From positions 1 through 64,000 of the forward strand of contig JAXMEL010000004.1 in the NCBI GenBank assembly GCA_046348365.1: DNA of 64,000 nt. The letters run 5' to 3'. The DNA is from JAEUPI01 sp046348365. Lineage in GTDB: Bacteria; Pseudomonadota; Gammaproteobacteria; Burkholderiales; Burkholderiaceae_C. The notes under the pieces were generated by a model, which saw only the letters and a program-made list of their open reading frames with translations, ran no database searches and was not told the origin of the DNA. The translations under genes were made by a program, and so were the position numbers. Positions 60,055 to 64,000 of the stretch are shown here, piece by piece (within the stretch, counting starts at the first letter, position 1; every line of letters begins with the position of its first letter).

Positions 60055-61155
60055 TCAGCTCCGGCCGCGCAGGGCGGCCAGCCGGTAGGCGGCAGTGCGT
60101 GCCGCGGTGTATCCCTGGCGGGCGAAGGCTGCGGCGCCGGTAGCCATCGCTCCGGCGAAGCGGCTGCCGGCCGATGCGGTGGTGGCTGTGGCGCGGCCGG
60201 CTGCGTATGGGAGGCCGGTACCTGCGCGAACCACGCCGCCCGCCGCTGCCGCGGCTCCCGAGCTGCGAGCTGCCGACGCGGACCGCAGGCCCGAGACCAT
60301 CATGGCGTTCTGGATCATCTGGATGCCCTGCTGCACGGCGGCGCCGCCAGTGAGCGCGGAGGCAAGGCTCGGGGCCTGGAAGCAGATGATCGCCATGAGG
60401 ATCATCACGACGCAGTACTTCAAGCTTTCGCCGACGACGTTGAAGGTCGGGCCGAGGAAGCCGCCTTGATCCTGGATCGCCTGGACCAAGGCATCCCCCA
60501 TGTACGCGCTGAGTCCGAGGGCGAAGAACGCGAACCAGGTCAGCACGACAGCGTTCAGCAGCATCGACAGCCAGCTATCGAAGAAGCGCGCCGTGGGTCG
60601 CCACGCAAGACACAGCACGAACAACGGTCCAACAGCAATCACGAAGGTCAGGAACAACTTCGCGAGCGTGACGACGAAGAGTGCGATGCACAGAAAGATC
60701 ACGTTGCCGAAGGCCGTCACCACCGCGGCGAAGACCAGGTCCAGCCGCATGATCCCCGCCTCCTTCAGAAGGTCGAGTACGAGCTGACCCGCTTTGTCGT
60801 TGAACGCGTCGAGGATCGCGTAGGGGGTCGCGATGGTTGCCGGGTTGGCGACGGCGGGCAGGAATGTCGATGCAACGCCCGTTGCAAGTGCGTTCGCGGT
60901 GTCGGACACGTTGCTGATGTAGAAGCCGGACTGCAGTGCGAAGGCCAACACGAGGCCGATCTTGAAGACCTTCCACATGAAGACCGGCAACGTCTCCGAC
61001 ACCTCGTTGCGCAGCACTGCCCAACCGTAGAGTGCGACCCATAGCGTCATCGCGGTCAAGGCGATGGGGGCGATCCCGGTCATCAGCGCTGATACAACGC
61101 CGAGCACATACGTGTTCAGCACGCTGTCGAACTGAGATCCAACCCACGAGAACAT
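60055..61155 (-). CDS. virB6: Second-copy VirB6
   Basis: A 366-residue VirB6 homologue: the same six-helix layout (ALTAMTLWVALYGWAVLRNEVSETLPVFMWKVFKIGLVLAFAL and the RPTARFFDSWLSMLLNAVVLTWFAFF core) with a Gly/Ala-rich tail. Very close to the first copy in the membrane part. Intact. Confidence 0.92.
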   Translation of the reverse strand: MFSWVGSQFDSVLNTYVLGVVSALMTGIAPIALTAMTLWVALYGWAVLRNEVSETLPVFMWKVFKIGLVLAFALQSGFYISNVSDTANALATGVASTFLPAVANPATIATPYAILDAFNDKAGQLVLDLLKEAGIMRLDLVFAAVVTAFGNVIFLCIALFVVTLAKLFLTFVIAVGPLFVLCLAWRPTARFFDSWLSMLLNAVVLTWFAFFALGLSAYMGDALVQAIQDQGGFLGPTFNVVGESLKYCVVMILMAIICFQAPSLASALTGGAAVQQGIQMIQNAMMVSGLRSASAARSSGAAAAAGGVVRAGTGLPYAAGRATATTASAGSRFAGAMATGAAAFARQGYTAARTAAYRLAALRGRS

Positions 61156-61168
61156 CGCGTCACCTCGA

Positions 61169-61576
61169 TCACTGGATGGCGCTGTGAGGCAACGCCTTCG
61201 TGCTGACGCACTTGCTACCGATGTCAGGAAGCTGACACTGCATCCATTGACCTCTCACCTTCACGATCCAAAGCCGTGGCCGCTTCTCGGATCCGAAAGT
61301 CGAGGGGCGGCAAGTGCCCGGACGCGCGTAGATCTCGGTGCATTCGCGGAGACCCTCGGAGGTCTCGACCATCCTCCAGCCGCTTGCGGTGCACGCCGGC
61401 TTGTCGGCGGCGCAGGGCGCTCCCAGCGTGGTGGACGGAAGCGGCGGCGTCTCCACCTTCGTCGTCCCATCGGGCATGAGCTTGACGGCCTCGTTGCCCT
61501 TGACGAACTGAGCGGATGCGGTCCCAGCCATGAAGGCCAGCACCGCGGCGACCATGGTTGAACGAGCGAAGGTCAT
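61169..61576 (-). CDS. Second-copy small secreted protein between virB4 and virB6
   Basis: A 135-residue protein with a signal peptide (MVAAVLAFMAGTASAQ) and the same Cys pattern as its counterpart at 30106-30513 (GAPCAADKPAC, LRECTEIYARPGTCRPS, WMQCQLPDIGSKC). Its ATG overlaps the virB4 stop, as in the first operon. Conservation of gene, place and Cys in both copies shows it is a genuine component of this T4SS class. Family not recognised. Confidence 0.7.
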   Translation of the reverse strand: MTFARSTMVAAVLAFMAGTASAQFVKGNEAVKLMPDGTTKVETPPLPSTTLGAPCAADKPACTASGWRMVETSEGLRECTEIYARPGTCRPSTFGSEKRPRLWIVKVRGQWMQCQLPDIGSKCVSTKALPHSAIQ

Positions 61577-64000
61577 GTGGCGCTCCTCGAGTTCCTGGAC
61601 TTGCGATCCTGAACCTCACGGAGCAGCACGGGAAGCCACTGAAACGGTTCGTTGCCGTGTCGTGCTCGGATGTCGTCGAGCAGGGCGACGTTGTCGGTCG
61701 TGGCCGAGAGCACGGTGATGAAGTCGTCCAGCCCCGACAGGTCCAGCTCGCAGATCGCGCTGGCATGGCCCTGCTTGACCAGGAAGCGCCGGCCGCCCTG
61801 GGCTCCGAGACTGCGCACGATGTCGTACTCGGCCTCGCTGAGGCCAAAGCCTTCGACGTACTCCTCGCGCACTGCTTCCGGGTTGGCGAGGAAGATCTTG
61901 GTCACGCTCTGCTCGACCATCGTGCGGCCGATGGGGTGGCGCAGAACGTCCGACGGGCTCTGCGTGTCGAAGATGCCCAGGCCATTTTGCTTTCGGATCG
62001 TCTTCTGCTTCTGCTTGGCGAAGTCGCTGAAGATCGGGTGGTCGAGCGCCTTCCAGAACTCCGAGATCACGTAGATCAGCCGCTCGCCGTTCACGAGCTC
62101 TTCCATGACCTGCAGCAGGTAGAGCATCACCGGCGTGCGGACCTCGGGCAGGTCGAGAAACTCGGTCGTGTCGAAGCCGATCACCCGGGCGTCGCACAGC
62201 TCGCCGAGCCGGTCGTCGGCCATGTCAAAGACCCAGCCGAGCGCGCCGCCCTGGCACCAGCGGCCGAGTCGCTCGTAGAGGCTGTTCTCGCCGGTCTTCG
62301 GCAGGTTCTGTCGCACCGTCGAGAAGCGGCGCAGGGCCTGCGGCATCATCGCCACGGCCTTGATCGCATCCGCGATGGCCCGCTCGTCTGAAGGCATCAG
62401 CGGCAGCGCTGGGGTCTCGATGCAGGTGCGGATGAGCTGCTCCCAGAACTGGAGGCGCCCCGACGTCGGCTCGCGCTGCAGCGGGTTGCAGCCGGTCGGC
62501 TTGCCCGCTTCTAGCGTGAGGTAGCGGCCCCCGAGCGCGCGCAGCGCGATCTCGCAGCCGCGGTCCAGGTCAAAGAGCACCAGGCGTGGCGCCGGGTCCC
62601 ACTTGCGCGTCAGCGTCAGCAGGAACATCTCGAGCGTGGTCTTGCCGACGCCGGTGGAGCCGATGATCAACGTGTTGCCGGGCAGCTTCCTGTCGGCGGA
62701 ATCCTCGCCGTCCGGGCTGGCATGCAGGTTTAGGTAGAACGGCTGCCCGGACGGCGTGCGCATCAGCGCGAGGGCTTCGCCCCACGGATTGCCATCGCGC
62801 TTGCCGCGCGCAAAGTTGTGGCCGGCGGCCAGCGCCGCGAAGGCGCGCGACGACAGCTTTGCGTCCCGCGGTCGCCATTGCCAGTTGCCGGGCATCTGCG
62901 CGAACCAGGCGGCGTCTGCGACGAGATCGACGGGCGACATCTGCAGGCTCGACGCCTCGCCGACGGCACCGATAGCCTGCGCCGCGCGGCGACCGGCATC
63001 GGCCACATCCTCGGCGAACACGACGAGGCTGTAGTGGTACTCGCCCATGCAGAACTGGCCGTCACCGAGTTCGTTCAGCGCCACGTCCATCTCGGCCACC
63101 TGGCTGGCCACCACGTCGTCACTGGCGATCAACTGATCGCGCTGGAGTTCGAGCGCGCGCATCGCCTCGCGCCGTGGCAGGACCGAGAAGCTCTGCGTCT
63201 CGATGAACTCGCTGGCTTCGTAGAGCAGCGCGTTCAGGATGCCGGGCTGCACCGCGTCGGCGTACTCCTTGATGTCCACGAGGGCCGCGTAACGCGTGCG
63301 CTCGCCCTGGCGCAGTTCGAGCTTGTCGCCACCGAAGGACAAGCGCGCGGTCGGCAGCGTTCGATACAGTGGCCCCGCTGCTTCAGGCACCGGGCGCCAG
63401 CAGCCGTTGACCAGATAACCGAGGAACTCGGCCACTTCGGAGTACCGGCGGCCACGGTCCTCGCGAACGCCCAGCAGCTCCGGCCCGAAGCCACGCAGCA
63501 CCCGTGCGACGAGCGCCGACCGCTCTTCCATGACCCGCAGCGCCTCGGCCTGCGCCGCTGCGATGGCTTCGCGCGAGCGCTGGCGCGATTGCAGCGCCCG
63601 GCTGACGCGCGAGACGTTCGGCCGGTAGACGAGCGTCACGTATAGCTCGTTGCTCATCATGCGGTGCTGGCCAAGCCGAGCCTGGTACGCCACCGAAAGG
63701 TCGCGTGCGAAGCCCGGCTCTGCGGGGTGCTGCAGTTCGTCGCTGACGATCCGGTGGACGCGGTGCGTCCAGACGGCCCACTGGCCGCCGGCGAGGTTGC
63801 GCAGCAAGCTGCACAGCGCCTCGTGCCGCTCGGCGATCAGGTGTTCATCGGCGCACTCGAACGGCACGCCGTCGAGGCGCCACACCCGCAAGTAGTCCCC
63901 GCCGCGCGTAATGACGTCATGCGGGCTGACCAATGACGAGAACGGCACGAAGCGGGCGAGCGGGTTCTCGGCAGCAGCCTGCTTCCAGTACCGCGGCGAC
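61573..64000 (-). CDS. virB4: Second-copy VirB4 (partial, 5' beyond window)
   Basis: About 809 residues up to the window edge; the frame stays open to 64000 (AAAENPLARFVPFSSLVSP). Walker A GSTGVGKTTLEM and VISEFWKALDHPIFSDF match the first copy. About 14 residues are missing in one loop near 340 compared with it. The start and virB3, virB2 and virB1 should lie just beyond the right edge. Confidence 0.92.
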   Translation of the reverse strand, partial: SPRYWKQAAAENPLARFVPFSSLVSPHDVITRGGDYLRVWRLDGVPFECADEHLIAERHEALCSLLRNLAGGQWAVWTHRVHRIVSDELQHPAEPGFARDLSVAYQARLGQHRMMSNELYVTLVYRPNVSRVSRALQSRQRSREAIAAAQAEALRVMEERSALVARVLRGFGPELLGVREDRGRRYSEVAEFLGYLVNGCWRPVPEAAGPLYRTLPTARLSFGGDKLELRQGERTRYAALVDIKEYADAVQPGILNALLYEASEFIETQSFSVLPRREAMRALELQRDQLIASDDVVASQVAEMDVALNELGDGQFCMGEYHYSLVVFAEDVADAGRRAAQAIGAVGEASSLQMSPVDLVADAAWFAQMPGNWQWRPRDAKLSSRAFAALAAGHNFARGKRDGNPWGEALALMRTPSGQPFYLNLHASPDGEDSADRKLPGNTLIIGSTGVGKTTLEMFLLTLTRKWDPAPRLVLFDLDRGCEIALRALGGRYLTLEAGKPTGCNPLQREPTSGRLQFWEQLIRTCIETPALPLMPSDERAIADAIKAVAMMPQALRRFSTVRQNLPKTGENSLYERLGRWCQGGALGWVFDMADDRLGELCDARVIGFDTTEFLDLPEVRTPVMLYLLQVMEELVNGERLIYVISEFWKALDHPIFSDFAKQKQKTIRKQNGLGIFDTQSPSDVLRHPIGRTMVEQSVTKIFLANPEAVREEYVEGFGLSEAEYDIVRSLGAQGGRRFLVKQGHASAICELDLSGLDDFITVLSATTDNVALLDDIRARHGNEPFQWLPVLLREVQDRKSRNSRSAT

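Overview
The window comes from a high-GC betaproteobacterium of the order Burkholderiales. The core genes (RNase G tail, MsbA, the TolB-Pal-CpoB cell-envelope block, TcdA, paired tRNA-Lys genes) and their protein style support this; the genus cannot be fixed from the sequence alone. Two horizontally acquired regions are joined to about 13 kb of ordinary chromosome.

Region 1 (1-6807): the 3' end of an RNase G gene carries a small genomic island bounded by a 28-bp imperfect direct repeat (260-287 and 6780-6807, one mismatch). The left repeat covers the last codons and stop of rng, so the island entered the 3' end of that gene. It holds a broken P4-type integrase, an AlpA-like regulator, an archaeo-eukaryotic-primase/SF2-helicase fusion of the TOTE conflict type with a conserved partner protein, and an AbiEi/AbiEii toxin-antitoxin pair with two matching palindromes at its promoter.

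Region 2 (6808-19954): chromosome. On the minus strand lie msbA and a short operon (AhpD-like protein, SDR dehydrogenase, DUF169 protein) with the relic tail of an ABC ATPase. On the plus strand lie tolB-pal-cpoB with a terminator, a secreted cyclase-family enzyme, a YeeE/YedE sulfur transporter, a DUF2946 protein next to a TonB-dependent receptor with a likely copper-binding motif, tcdA, and tRNA-Lys(TTT) and tRNA-Lys(CTT).

Region 3 (19955-64000, continuing past the right edge): an integrative conjugative element, probably inserted at tRNA-Lys(CTT). Four short direct repeats that could be recombinase arm sites lie just inside. The backbone has an AlpA-like protein, a ParB-family protein, a LuxR-type regulator, an MnmH-like protein that has lost its P-loop, and a complete VirB/VirD4 type IV secretion operon (26.5-38.7 kb) followed by OmpA-like, LPD7 and DUF1173 genes. 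Neither relaxase nor integrase of the element is inside the window.

Cargo (41.8-53.6 kb) looks like a defence block. The most striking part is a one-strand cassette: TcmP-like protein, LexA/S24-type self-cleaving repressor with its own palindrome, three-Cys-motif (DUF5131) protein, second TcmP-like protein, and a CHAT caspase-like protease. After it come two head-to-head truncated PDDEXK (DUF1016) gene ends and an Mrr-nuclease/helicase operon. The operon's upstream gene is cut by an IS21-family element (53622-56237).

On the far side of that insertion sequence lies a second, diverged copy of the same VirB operon on the opposite strand (virB10 back to virB4), broken in virB10 at the IS junction. 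The IS has no visible target duplication and joins two unrelated truncated genes, so it marks a rearrangement end-point rather than a simple insertion.
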